Below, in pieces: positions 1-7,728 of a DNA stretch of 8,843 nucleotides (positions are counted from its first letter, which is position 1; each line of letters opens with the position of its first letter). The position numbers and the translations under genes were made by a program. Below the pieces are notes generated by a model, which was not told the origin of the DNA, did not search any database, and worked only from the letters and a program-made list of their open reading frames with translations. This DNA is from Actinomycetota bacterium (GTDB lineage Bacteria; Actinomycetota; Thermoleophilia; Gaiellales; Gaiellaceae), in contig JACCRW010000183.1 in assembly GCA_013813345.1 (NCBI GenBank), positions 1 through 8,843 of the forward strand. Direction: 5' to 3'.

Positions 1-2
1 GC

Positions 3-965
3 TACTACGCGGCCCTCGAGGAGGGCTACTACGAAGACGAGAACCTCGACGTGACGCTCAAGCCGGGCGGTCCGGACATCACACCCGAGCAGGTCGTCGC
101 GAGCGGTCAGGCCGAGTTCGGGATCGATTGGCTGCCGGCGCTTCTCGCCGCACGCGACCAGGGCGGCGACCTCGTCAACATCGCCCAGGTCTTCAACCAG
201 AGCGGGATGACCGAGGTGACGCGCGCCGACAGCGGAATCGAGTCGGTGGCGGACATGCGCGGCAAGAAGGTCGGGGTCTGGTGCTGCGGGAACGAGAACG
301 AGCTCTACGCGGCGCTCGTCAAGAACGACATCGACCCGAAGTCGAAGGACGACGTCACGATCGTCAACCAGCCGTTCGACATGAACCTGTTTCTGAACGG
401 CGACATCGACGCCGCCGCGGCGATGACCTACAACGAGCTCGCGCAGGTGCTCGAGACGGAGAACCCGGACACGGGCGAGCTCTGGTCGCTCGACGAGCTG
501 AACGTGATCTCGATGGAGGACGCGGGCACCGCGATGCTCGAGGACGGGATCTTCGTCCAGGGCGAGTGGATCGCCGAGGAGGAGAACCAGGGCATCGCCC
601 GGCGCTTCCTGAAGGCGAGCTTCAAGGGCTGGGCCTTCTGTCGCGACAATCAGGACGAGTGCCTTCAGCACGTGCTCGACAGCGGCCCGACGCTCGGTGA
701 GGGCCACCAGCGCTGGCAGCTGAACGAGATCAACGCGATCACCTGGCCGAACGACCTCGGGGTCGGCGTGATGGAGGAGGCCGCCTTCCAGCGGACGGCC
801 GACATCGCCAAGCAGTTCGCGGTGATCAAGGCGGATGCATCGAGCGACGCCTATCGCAGCGACCTCGCCGAGGCCGCCGTTGCGGAGCTCGAGGACGAAG
901 ACGTGGACGTGAACGGCGCCGACTGGGAGAAGGAGACCGTTGAGGTGACGGCAGGCGGCGAGTAG
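3..965 (+). CDS. ABC transporter substrate-binding protein, NMT1/THI5-like (5' partial)
   Basis: This is the periplasmic/extracytoplasmic solute receptor of an ABC importer, related to the nitrate/sulfonate/taurine and thiamine-pyrimidine (NMT1/THI5) binding proteins. The reading frame is open to the left edge and already matches the family there (YYAALEEGYYEDENLDV), so the GTG at 51 is internal and the true start with its signal or lipoprotein peptide lies off-window; about 320 residues are visible. Family features are the early 'ALEEGYYEDENLDV' segment, 'VASGQAEFGID', and 'DMRGKKVGVW' followed by CCGNENELYAAL (nt about 276-317), a position implicated in ligand contact in pyrimidine-type members. 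The last 30 residues are acidic. The stop is 28 nt before a dihydropyrimidinase gene, so the likely ligand is a pyrimidine, dihydropyrimidine or hydantoin; that substrate is inferred from context. Family assignment is firm, ligand is not. Confidence 0.88.
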   Translation, partial: YYAALEEGYYEDENLDVTLKPGGPDITPEQVVASGQAEFGIDWLPALLAARDQGGDLVNIAQVFNQSGMTEVTRADSGIESVADMRGKKVGVWCCGNENELYAALVKNDIDPKSKDDVTIVNQPFDMNLFLNGDIDAAAAMTYNELAQVLETENPDTGELWSLDELNVISMEDAGTAMLEDGIFVQGEWIAEEENQGIARRFLKASFKGWAFCRDNQDECLQHVLDSGPTLGEGHQRWQLNEINAITWPNDLGVGVMEEAAFQRTADIAKQFAVIKADASSDAYRSDLAEAAVAELEDEDVDVNGADWEKETVEVTAGGE

Positions 966-993
966 GCAACCGATCGAGGGAGGGAGATCCGCG

Positions 994-2403
994 ATGTCCG
1001 TTCTGATCAAAGGCGGCCGAGTCGTCACCGCGGTCGACGACACCGTGGCCGACGTCTTCGTGGACGGCGAGCGGATCTCCCTGATCGGCGAGTCGCTCGA
1101 CGTAGCCGCCGATCGCGTGGTCGACGCCTCCGGCAAGCTCGTCCTGCCGGGGGCGATCGACCCCCACACCCACCTGGACATGCCGTTCGGCGGGACAACG
1201 ACGATCGACGACTTCACCTCGGGCCACGCAGCCGCCGCGCGCGGTGGCACGACCACGCACGTCGACTTCTGCATCCAGCAGCCGGGCACGAGCTTCGGCG
1301 ACTCGCTCGCCATGTGGCATGCCAAGCGCGAGGGCAAGGCGCTGATCGACAACGGCTTCCACATCGCGGTCACCGACCTGAAGGAGGGCGGCACGCTCGA
1401 GGAGCTGGCGACGCTGCCGGATCGAGGAATCACGTCCTACAAGCTCTTCATGGCCTACAAGGGTGCGCTGATGGTCGACGACGAGACGCTCTTCAGGACA
1501 ATGGAGGTCGCGGCCGAGACCGGCGCGCTCGTGATGGTGCACGCGGAGAACGGCGACGCGATCGACGTGCTCGTGAAGAAGGCGCTCGCGGCGGGAAACA
1601 CGGATCCGGTCTGGCATGCGCGGACGCGGCCGCCGGAGACCGAGGGAGAGGCGACGAACCGGGCGATCCAGCTCGCCCGCGTTGCCGGCTGTCCGCTCTA
1701 CGTCGTCCACGTCTCGTGCAAGGAGTCGGTCGATCCGATCATGCGGGCGCGGGAGCTCGGCTGGGACGTCTGGGGCGAGACCTGCACCCAGTACTTCCTC
1801 GTCGACGAGAGCTTCCTCGAGCGGCCGGACTTCGAGGGCGCGAAGTTCGTCTACACCCCGCCGCCGCGGGCGAAGCCGAACCAGGACGTGCTCTGGAACG
1901 CCGTCCGCACGGACGTCCTCTCGGCGATCTCGACCGACCACTGCGCCTTCCTCTGGGACGGGCAGAAGACGATTGGCCGGGACGACTTCTCGAAGATCCC
2001 GAACGGTGGGCCGGGGATCGAGGACCGGCTGCGGCTGATCCACCACTTCGGCGTCTCGGACGGCCGGATCACGCTGAACCGGATGGTCGAGCTCCTGGCG
2101 ACGAACCCTGCGAAGCTCTTCGGCCTCTATCCCCGCAAGGGGACGATTGCGGTGGGAGCCGACGCCGATCTCGTGATCTTCGACCCGGAGAAGCCCTACA
2201 CCATCACCGCGGCCGCGCAACAGTCGAGGACGGACTACAACCTCTACGAGGGGACCGAGGTCGTCGGAGACGTCGAGACGGTGCTCCTGCGCGGCAACGT
2301 GATCGTGGACGGCGGCGAGGTCGTCGCGGAGCCCGGGAGCGGTCAGTTCGTGAAGCGGGCTCGCTTCGGCGAGCAGCTCCGCGCGAATGTCTCTGCCGGC
2401 TGA
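994..2403 (+). CDS. hydA: Dihydropyrimidinase / D-hydantoinase
   Basis: This cytoplasmic amidohydrolase opens the ring of 5,6-dihydrouracil/dihydrothymine (second step of reductive pyrimidine degradation) or of 5-substituted hydantoins. It has 469 aa, the usual length. The binuclear-metal ligands are all present: H58 and H60 in DPHTH, K150 in SYKLFMAYKG (the carboxylated bridging lysine, at the same number as in studied hydantoinases), H183 in VHAEN, H239 in VVHVS and D315 in STDHCAF. Y155 and N337 (IPNGGPG) match the substrate-amide contacts. The C-terminal NPAKLFGLYPRKGTI segment is typical of the family. The ATG is supported by AGGGAG at 981-986, 7 nt upstream. It follows a binding-protein gene, probably in one operon. 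Sequence alone does not separate true dihydropyrimidinase from hydantoinase; the transporter next to it favours a catabolic role. Confidence 0.93.
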   Translation: MSVLIKGGRVVTAVDDTVADVFVDGERISLIGESLDVAADRVVDASGKLVLPGAIDPHTHLDMPFGGTTTIDDFTSGHAAAARGGTTTHVDFCIQQPGTSFGDSLAMWHAKREGKALIDNGFHIAVTDLKEGGTLEELATLPDRGITSYKLFMAYKGALMVDDETLFRTMEVAAETGALVMVHAENGDAIDVLVKKALAAGNTDPVWHARTRPPETEGEATNRAIQLARVAGCPLYVVHVSCKESVDPIMRARELGWDVWGETCTQYFLVDESFLERPDFEGAKFVYTPPPRAKPNQDVLWNAVRTDVLSAISTDHCAFLWDGQKTIGRDDFSKIPNGGPGIEDRLRLIHHFGVSDGRITLNRMVELLATNPAKLFGLYPRKGTIAVGADADLVIFDPEKPYTITAAAQQSRTDYNLYEGTEVVGDVETVLLRGNVIVDGGEVVAEPGSGQFVKRARFGEQLRANVSAG

Positions 2404-2409
2404 GGCTCG

Positions 2410-3223
2410 ATGAGCACCGGTGCCGCGTTCCTGGTCGTTCTCGCGGTCGCGAGCGCCTGCGTCGGGATCATGCTGCTTGTTCGACGCGCGGCGCCGCGCG
2501 GAGGGTTCTTCACGGACTCGGATCGCGCTGCCGGCGTCTTCGGCGTGATCGGGACGAGCTTTGCCGTCCTGCTTGCATTCGTGATCTTCCTCGCCTTCGA
2601 GAGCTTCGACCGCGCGCGCGAGCGGGCGTCGATCGAGGCTGTCGCGGTGAGGCCAGCTCCATCGCACCGCGCGGCTGTTCGCCCCGGCCGAGCGCGACAT
2701 GCTCCAGGGCCAGCTCATCTGCTACGCGAGGGCGGTCGTCCGGGACGAATGGCCGGCGATGCGCGAGAACCGCGAGAGCCCACTCGTCGAGACCTGGATC
2801 TCGCAGTTCGAGGCGACGATCGACGGTGTCGCCTTGGGCGGCGAGCGGCAGCGCGCGGCGTATGAGCACTGGTTCGACGGGGCGGCAGACCGGCGTGAGG
2901 GCCGGCGCGGACGGCTCGCTGAGGCGGCGCCGTTCGTCCCGCCGATCGTCTGGCTCGCGCTCGTGCTCGGCGGCCTGCTGATCGTGGTCTACATGTGCTT
3001 CTATGCGGACCGGGCCGAGCCCGCGGTGATCCAGGCGCTGATGATGGCCGGGATCGCGACGGTCGTCGTCGCGGGAATGCTGATCGTGCGCTTCCTCGAC
3101 CGGCCGTACACGAATGTCGGTGGGAGCATCAAGCCGACGGCGCTGACCCAGGTGCTCATCCGGATGGAAACGGCGTTTCCCGGCCCGATCCCCTGCGACG
3201 CCGGCGGGCGCCCGCGCACGTAG
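2410..3223 (+). pseudogene. DUF4239 (bestrophin-like) membrane protein, frameshifted
   Basis: This is an integral membrane protein of the DUF4239 family, which has no well-established function. Two frames together make one normal-length protein of about 270 aa. The first runs from ATG 2410 in good family sequence to about 2652 (...IEAVAVR), with transmembrane segments near residues 3-25 and 43-63. The frame then changes at the CC of 2653-2654 and resumes as QLHRTARLFAPAERDMLQGQ from 2654, through YARAVVRDEWPAM and two more membrane segments (about 177-197 and 207-227), ending IPCDAGGRPRT at TAG 3221-3223. One extra base, or two missing, explains the break. Without correction, the first frame runs on to 2865 as Arg/Pro-rich nonsense and the second could only begin internally at 2699. 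It starts 6 nt after hydA and may be coupled to it. It is either a real pseudogene or a base-call error; the intact flanks favour a recent or artefactual event. Confidence 0.85.
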
Positions 3224-3233
3224 GCTCCCGCGC

Positions 3234-4655
3234 GTGGCTCGCTACATCCGCCTCTCCGCGCCCGACGCCACGGAGATCGCAGCCGCGTTCGCCGAGCTCC
3301 GCGAGAGCCTCGAGGTCTCGCTGGAGTTCCCGCCCGAGGTCGTCGCCGACGCGGAGGCGGCCGTGCGCTCGCCGCGCCTGCCGGAGCTCGACGAGACCGC
3401 GATCCCCTTCGTCACGATCGACCCGCCGGAGTCGCTGGATCTGGATCAGGCGCTCCATCTCGAGCGGTGCGGGCAGGGTTACCGCGTCCGCTACGCGATC
3501 GCCGACGTCGCCGCGTTCGTGACCCCCGGCGGTCCGATGGACGTCGAGGCGCACGCGCGCGGCGAGACGCTCTACGCCCCGGACGGGAATGCGCGCCTCT
3601 ATCCGGCGCAGCTCTCCGAGGGTGCCGGCAGCCTCCTTCCCGACCAGGTGCGGCCGGCGCTTCTCTGGACGATGGAAATCGACGGTTCCGGCGAGGGCGT
3701 CGAGGCCGACGTCCGTCGCGCCCTCGTGCGCAGCCGCGAGAAGCTCGACTACGCGGGCGTCCAACGCTCGCTGGAGAACGGCACGGCGAGCGACTCGCTG
3801 AATCTGCTGCGTGAGCTCGGCCTTCTCCGCCAGGAGCGCGAGGAGCGGCTCGGCGGAATCGCCCTGCCGATCCCGGAGCAGGAGGTTCACCGAGGCTCGG
3901 CCGGCTACGAGCTCGCATTCCGCGCCCCGCTTCCCGTCGAGGGCTGGAACGCCCAGATCTCGCTCATGACCGGCCAGGCCGCGGCCGAGCTGATGCTCTC
4001 CGCGCGAGTCGGCGTTCTCCGAACCCTTCCTGTCGCCGATCCGAGGGCGGTCGAGCGGCTGCGGAGGATCGCGAAGGCGCTCAAGGTCGACTGGACGCCG
4101 GCTCAATCCTACGCCGATCTGATTCGCACGCTCGATCCGACGGTGCCTGCGCAGGCCGCGTTCCTGGTCGAGTCGACGGTGCTGCTTCGGGGCTCCGGCT
4201 ACGCGGCCTTCGACGGCGAGATTCCCCACGTCGCCGACCACGCCGGGATCGGCGCTCCGTACGCGCATGCCACCGCCCCGCTGCGACGCCTCGTCGATCG
4301 CTACGTGGGCGAGGTGTGCCTGGCCGTCTCCGCCGGGGAGGAGGTTCCCGAATGGGCGCGGGCGGCGCTGCCGGAACTTCCGGAGACGATGGAGCGGTCG
4401 AACCGGCGGGCGCAGCAGTACGAGGCCGGGATCATCTCCACCGTAGAGGCGGCCGTGCTCGAGCATCGAGTCGGCGCGACGTTCGAGGCGGTGGTCGTCG
4501 AGGTGGACGAGCACGACGGCGACGGAACCGTTCAGCTCCTCGACCTCGCCGTCACCGCCCGCTGCCTGGGCGAACTACCGCTCGGCGAGCGCGTCGAGGT
4601 CAGGCTCGTGCTGGCCGACGTCGCCAAGCGGCAGGCCCGCTTCGAGCTCGTCTAG
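3234..4655 (+). CDS. Compact RNB-domain 3'-5' exoribonuclease (RNase II/R family)
   Basis: This is a predicted Mg2+-dependent processive 3'-5' exoribonuclease acting on RNA in the cytoplasm. At 473 aa it is shorter than E. coli RNase II (about 640) because the two N-terminal cold-shock domains are missing; the RNB domain begins almost at once. The catalytic loop TIDPPESLDLDQAL (residues 61-74) aligns without gaps to E. coli TIDSASTEDMDDAL: D63, D69 and D71 match D201, D207 and D209, but position 72 is Q where E. coli has D210. HATAPLRRLVDRYV (344-357) is the conserved TSPIR segment, with R351 at the R500 position. Residues about 408-473 look like a degenerate S1/OB domain. The start is GTG, 10 nt after the preceding stop, with no clear Shine-Dalgarno, so coupling or a leaderless start is possible. 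The LDQA form is, to my knowledge, common in actinobacterial members. The family is certain; activity and substrate are inferred. Confidence 0.9.
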   Translation: MARYIRLSAPDATEIAAAFAELRESLEVSLEFPPEVVADAEAAVRSPRLPELDETAIPFVTIDPPESLDLDQALHLERCGQGYRVRYAIADVAAFVTPGGPMDVEAHARGETLYAPDGNARLYPAQLSEGAGSLLPDQVRPALLWTMEIDGSGEGVEADVRRALVRSREKLDYAGVQRSLENGTASDSLNLLRELGLLRQEREERLGGIALPIPEQEVHRGSAGYELAFRAPLPVEGWNAQISLMTGQAAAELMLSARVGVLRTLPVADPRAVERLRRIAKALKVDWTPAQSYADLIRTLDPTVPAQAAFLVESTVLLRGSGYAAFDGEIPHVADHAGIGAPYAHATAPLRRLVDRYVGEVCLAVSAGEEVPEWARAALPELPETMERSNRRAQQYEAGIISTVEAAVLEHRVGATFEAVVVEVDEHDGDGTVQLLDLAVTARCLGELPLGERVEVRLVLADVAKRQARFELV

Positions 4656-7600
4656 GAAGGCAGCCCGGCGAGCGCCGCGCGGGCTGTCTCGGTGAGCACG
4701 CTCGACCCCTTCGCCTCGGCGAGCTCCACGGCCTTGCGAAACGCGCCGGCAGCCTCCTCGGTCGAGCCGGCCCCCGCCAACACCTCCCCCAGCAGGAGGT
4801 GCGTTTCGGCGGTCTCTTCGAGCATGTCGGTTGCCTCGAGAACGCGAAGCGCTTGCCGGGCCTGGCTTTCGGCCGCGTCGTACAGCTTTCGGGCAAACGC
4901 GACCCTCGCACCCGCGCGGTGGACGAGCGCGACCGAGGCCGCGTCGTCCTCGGTCGTCAGCACGTCGCTCGCAAGGACGATCGCCTCCGCGTCGTCCGGC
5001 CGGCCGAGCTGGGCGAGCGTCTCCGCGAGCATCGCCCCGACGGTCGAGCGGAACCCCTTTTCGCCGGCAGACTCCAGGCCGAGCCACGCATCGCGCAGGA
5101 TTCGCTCGGCGGCAGCGAGCTCACCCGCGCGCAGCTCGACCGCAGCGACGTTCATCGCGAACGTGTGGATGAAGAACGTCTCTCCACGGTCTCTCAGTTG
5201 CCGCAGCCGCTCGGTGTACTGCGCCCGCGCTACCTCGAAGTCACCGCGTGCAGCAGCCGCCCCCGGTTGATGCAAGAAGACGTCCGAGCCGAGGTGGTCA
5301 CGCGATCGAACGGCCTTGCCGCGCGCACTCGTGTCGAGAAAGCGCTCCAGGTCGTGCCACGGCGTCGAGCCCCAGCGCATCGCTGCCGCTACGCCGCCTG
5401 CCACGTCGTCCCGCAGCTTGGGCGACGCCGTCTGCTCGGCGTGCTCGAGCGCCGCGAGGAAGTCCGCCAGACCGGCGTCGGCACGGCCGAGCCAGAGGCG
5501 GAACCAGCCGCGTGTGTGGAAGGCCCGTGCTGCCAGATCGTCGTCGCCCGTTGGCCCGACCTCAACGAGGAGGAGATCGAGCTCGTCCAGGAGGGCCGCC
5601 AGCGAACGCGTGCCCATGTGGCCGTGGATGTAGCTCGAAAAGAGGCGCGATCGCAAGGCGGCCGCCTTCTCGCCGGTTTCCGTACCGAGCGCGATCGCTT
5701 CGGCGAGAAGCTCTTCGGAGCCCTCGAGGTCACCCGTTCCGTAGACCGCTTCGGCCAGCAGCGGGAGCAGGCGTGCGCGAGCCGCTCCGCCGTTGCCGAC
5801 GAGCCCTACCGCCCGGTTCAGCAGATTCCGCGCCGCGTGATGGTCGACCCGCTCGAGCGCGAGCGCGCCCGCAGTTCCCAGATGGCCCGCCGCACGTGCC
5901 GCAAGCTCGGGAGCCGGAATCCCGAGCTCGACTCGGTAGCGGGCGGCCTGCTCCAGGTGGTACCCCAGGATCTCGTCGAGCTCGACGAGATCGGCGCCAT
6001 GCTCGCCGATCCAGTCGGCGAAGCGCTCGTGGAGCCCGGCGCGAACCGATTTCGGCAGCGCCTCGTAGGCCGCGTCCCGGATCAGGAGATGGCGGAAGCG
6101 AAAGGCATCCTGCCCGGAGACCATCGTCGCGTTCGGTCGCACGAGCTCCTTGCGAACGAGACCCAGCAGGTGGCCGCCCACTGCCGAATCGTCGAGCGAC
6201 AGAGCCTGAACGGCGCCTCGATGGAAGACCTGGCCTTCAATCGATCCGCGCTCGAGCGTCTCGCGCTCCGCCCGCGGTAGCTGGTCGATCCGGGCGGCGA
6301 GGAGCGCTTGGATCGTCGGCGGAACACTCACGTTCTCACCTCCGCTCTCGCGCAGCATCGCCAGCATCTCCTCAACGAAGAGCGGGTTCCCCTCGGCTGC
6401 GCCGAGGATTCCTCGGCGAAGAGTCGGGTCGAGGTCGTCGCCTCCGAGAAGGCCGTCGATCAAGTCGTCCGTTTCCTGGGCCGCGAGCGGCTCGAGTAGC
6501 ACGCTCGTCGCGTTGAGCTTGCCGCCGCTCCAGCCGGGCCGCCGGTCGAGCAGCTCGGGTCGGCCAAGACAGAGGAGCAGGATCGGCGCATCGCGGCTCA
6601 AGTCGGCGACCTGCTCGACGAGCTCGAAGAAGGCGGGCTCGGCCCAGTGAAGATCGTCCAGGAGGACAACCAGTGGGCGCTCAGCCGCCCGCGCCTCCAG
6701 CAGCTTGCGGACGCCGAACGCGATCTCGTCGATCGCCGCCTGCCCGTGACCGAGCAGGGCTGCGACGGCGGGATCGTCGGGAAGCTCCGCGCCAAGAAGT
6801 TGCTTGACAATCTCGACAGCGGGCCAGTAGGTAATGCCTTCTCCGTACGAGAGACAACGGGCGCTGACGACGGTCGCGTCGACCCCGGCGAGGAACTCCT
6901 GCGCGAGGCGCGACTTGCCGACGCCGGCCGACCCAAGGATCGTGAACAGCGCGCACGACCGTTCCGAGAGCACCCGCGCCCAGGCGCCTGCCAGCAGCTG
7001 CGACTCCCGATCGCGGCCGACGAGAGGTGCGTCGAATCGCCGGATGTGTGCCTCCTCGCCGGTGACCGCGACGAGGCGGTAGGCCGTCAGCGGTTTGGAC
7101 TTTCCCTTCGCCTCGAGTGGAGGAAGCAGCTCGACGTCGACGGCGTCCCGCACCAGCCGGTAGGTATCCGCCCCCAGCAGCACCTCGCCGATCCCGGCCG
7201 CCTGCTCCAGCCGGGCCGCGACGTTGACGGGGTCGCCCGTGACGAGGGTGTCGCCACTCCCCGTGACGACCTGGCCCGTGTTGAGGCCGATCCGCACGTC
7301 GATCTCGACCGCATCGCGGAGCTCGAGGGCTGCCCGGACGGCGCGGAGCGCATCGTCCTCGTGCACTTGCGGGACGCCGAACACGGCCATCACCGCATCG
7401 CCGATGAATTTCTCGATCGTGCCGCCGTGCCGCTCGATCGCCGCGCGCGCCGTCTCGAAGTACCGCGCCATCGTGGCGCGCGTCGCTTCCGGGTCGAGCT
7501 GTTCGGCCCGGGCGGTCGAGCCGATCACGTCGCAAAAGAGCACCGTCACAGTCTTCCGCAGCTCACGAGGCCGCTCCGCGTCGGCGAGGACGGCCCCGCA

Positions 7601-7660
7601 GGAGTCGCAGAAGCGCGCGCCCTCGCGGTTCTCGGCTCCGCAGCTCGCACAAGCGGCCAT
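4652..7660 (-). CDS. Zinc ribbon / class III nucleotidyl cyclase / STAND ATPase / TPR protein
   Basis: This is a large signalling protein of about 1002 aa. I start it at the ATG near 7660, so that it begins MAACASCG as family members usually do; an in-frame TTG at 7687 would add nine residues. Numbered from the ATG: a zinc ribbon with cysteines 4, 7, 18, 21; a cyclase domain (about 35-200) with metal aspartates D44 (LFCDVIGST) and D88 (KFIGDAVMA), adenine-type lysine K84, and N146/R150 in VNVAARLE; an NTPase domain with Walker A GSAGVGKS (243-250), Walker B LVVLLDD (330-336) and GNPLFVEE; then a long alpha-helical, TPR-like C-terminus to LPS-stop. No transmembrane segment and no C-terminal HTH are seen. 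It probably makes cAMP in response to a ligand or partner sensed by the STAND/TPR part. The residue seven before N146 is Leu139 where canonical cyclases have Asp or Thr, so nucleotide specificity is uncertain. Confidence 0.88.
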   Translation of the reverse strand: MAACASCGAENREGARFCDSCGAVLADAERPRELRKTVTVLFCDVIGSTARAEQLDPEATRATMARYFETARAAIERHGGTIEKFIGDAVMAVFGVPQVHEDDALRAVRAALELRDAVEIDVRIGLNTGQVVTGSGDTLVTGDPVNVAARLEQAAGIGEVLLGADTYRLVRDAVDVELLPPLEAKGKSKPLTAYRLVAVTGEEAHIRRFDAPLVGRDRESQLLAGAWARVLSERSCALFTILGSAGVGKSRLAQEFLAGVDATVVSARCLSYGEGITYWPAVEIVKQLLGAELPDDPAVAALLGHGQAAIDEIAFGVRKLLEARAAERPLVVLLDDLHWAEPAFFELVEQVADLSRDAPILLLCLGRPELLDRRPGWSGGKLNATSVLLEPLAAQETDDLIDGLLGGDDLDPTLRRGILGAAEGNPLFVEEMLAMLRESGGENVSVPPTIQALLAARIDQLPRAERETLERGSIEGQVFHRGAVQALSLDDSAVGGHLLGLVRKELVRPNATMVSGQDAFRFRHLLIRDAAYEALPKSVRAGLHERFADWIGEHGADLVELDEILGYHLEQAARYRVELGIPAPELAARAAGHLGTAGALALERVDHHAARNLLNRAVGLVGNGGAARARLLPLLAEAVYGTGDLEGSEELLAEAIALGTETGEKAAALRSRLFSSYIHGHMGTRSLAALLDELDLLLVEVGPTGDDDLAARAFHTRGWFRLWLGRADAGLADFLAALEHAEQTASPKLRDDVAGGVAAAMRWGSTPWHDLERFLDTSARGKAVRSRDHLGSDVFLHQPGAAAARGDFEVARAQYTERLRQLRDRGETFFIHTFAMNVAAVELRAGELAAAERILRDAWLGLESAGEKGFRSTVGAMLAETLAQLGRPDDAEAIVLASDVLTTEDDAASVALVHRAGARVAFARKLYDAAESQARQALRVLEATDMLEETAETHLLLGEVLAGAGSTEEAAGAFRKAVELAEAKGSSVLTETARAALAGLPS

Positions 7661-7689
7661 GCCGCGGAGACTAAGCGAGTTGGGCAAAT

Positions 7690-7711
7690 GCCGGTGAGGG
7701 CCCTCACCGGC
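7690..7711 (-). terminator. Perfect 22-bp palindrome; candidate terminator or operator
   Basis: GCCGGTGAGGGCCCTCACCGGC is its own reverse complement, so it can form a 9-bp GC-rich stem with a GGCC loop. It starts 17 nt after the stop of the secreted-protein gene and lies about 30 nt before the ATG of the cyclase gene on the same strand. A second, imperfect dyad, CCGGcGTTAACaCCGG (7707-7722), overlaps it, which gives two copies of CACCGGC (7705-7711 and 7717-7723) that could each pair with GCCGGTG at 7690-7696. No T-run follows the stem, so a classical intrinsic terminator is doubtful. It may be a U-tract-less terminator between the two transcription units or a dimer-binding operator for the cyclase gene. 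The palindrome itself is certain; its role is inferred. Confidence 0.45.
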
Positions 7712-7728
7712 GTTAACACCGGCTAGAG

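Noticed and set aside
51..53. GTG at 51 as the start of the binding-protein gene
   Set aside because: Family-like sequence continues in frame to the left edge of the window, so this codon is an internal valine.
826..2718. 630-codon open frame antisense to hydA
   Set aside because: The hydA frame has complete catalytic motifs and a ribosome site. The antisense product is Arg/Asp/Val-rich with no recognisable domain, as expected of a shadow frame in GC-rich DNA.
1314..2981. 555-codon plus-strand frame overlapping hydA and the DUF4239 gene
   Set aside because: It is Arg/Gly/Ala-rich, resembles no family, and overlaps well-supported coding sequence in another frame.
4316..6280. 654-codon plus-strand frame opposite the cyclase/ATPase gene, and a similar 359-codon one at 6647-7726
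   Set aside because: Both are antisense to a protein with clear zinc-ribbon, cyclase, Walker and STAND motifs, and have no domain of their own.
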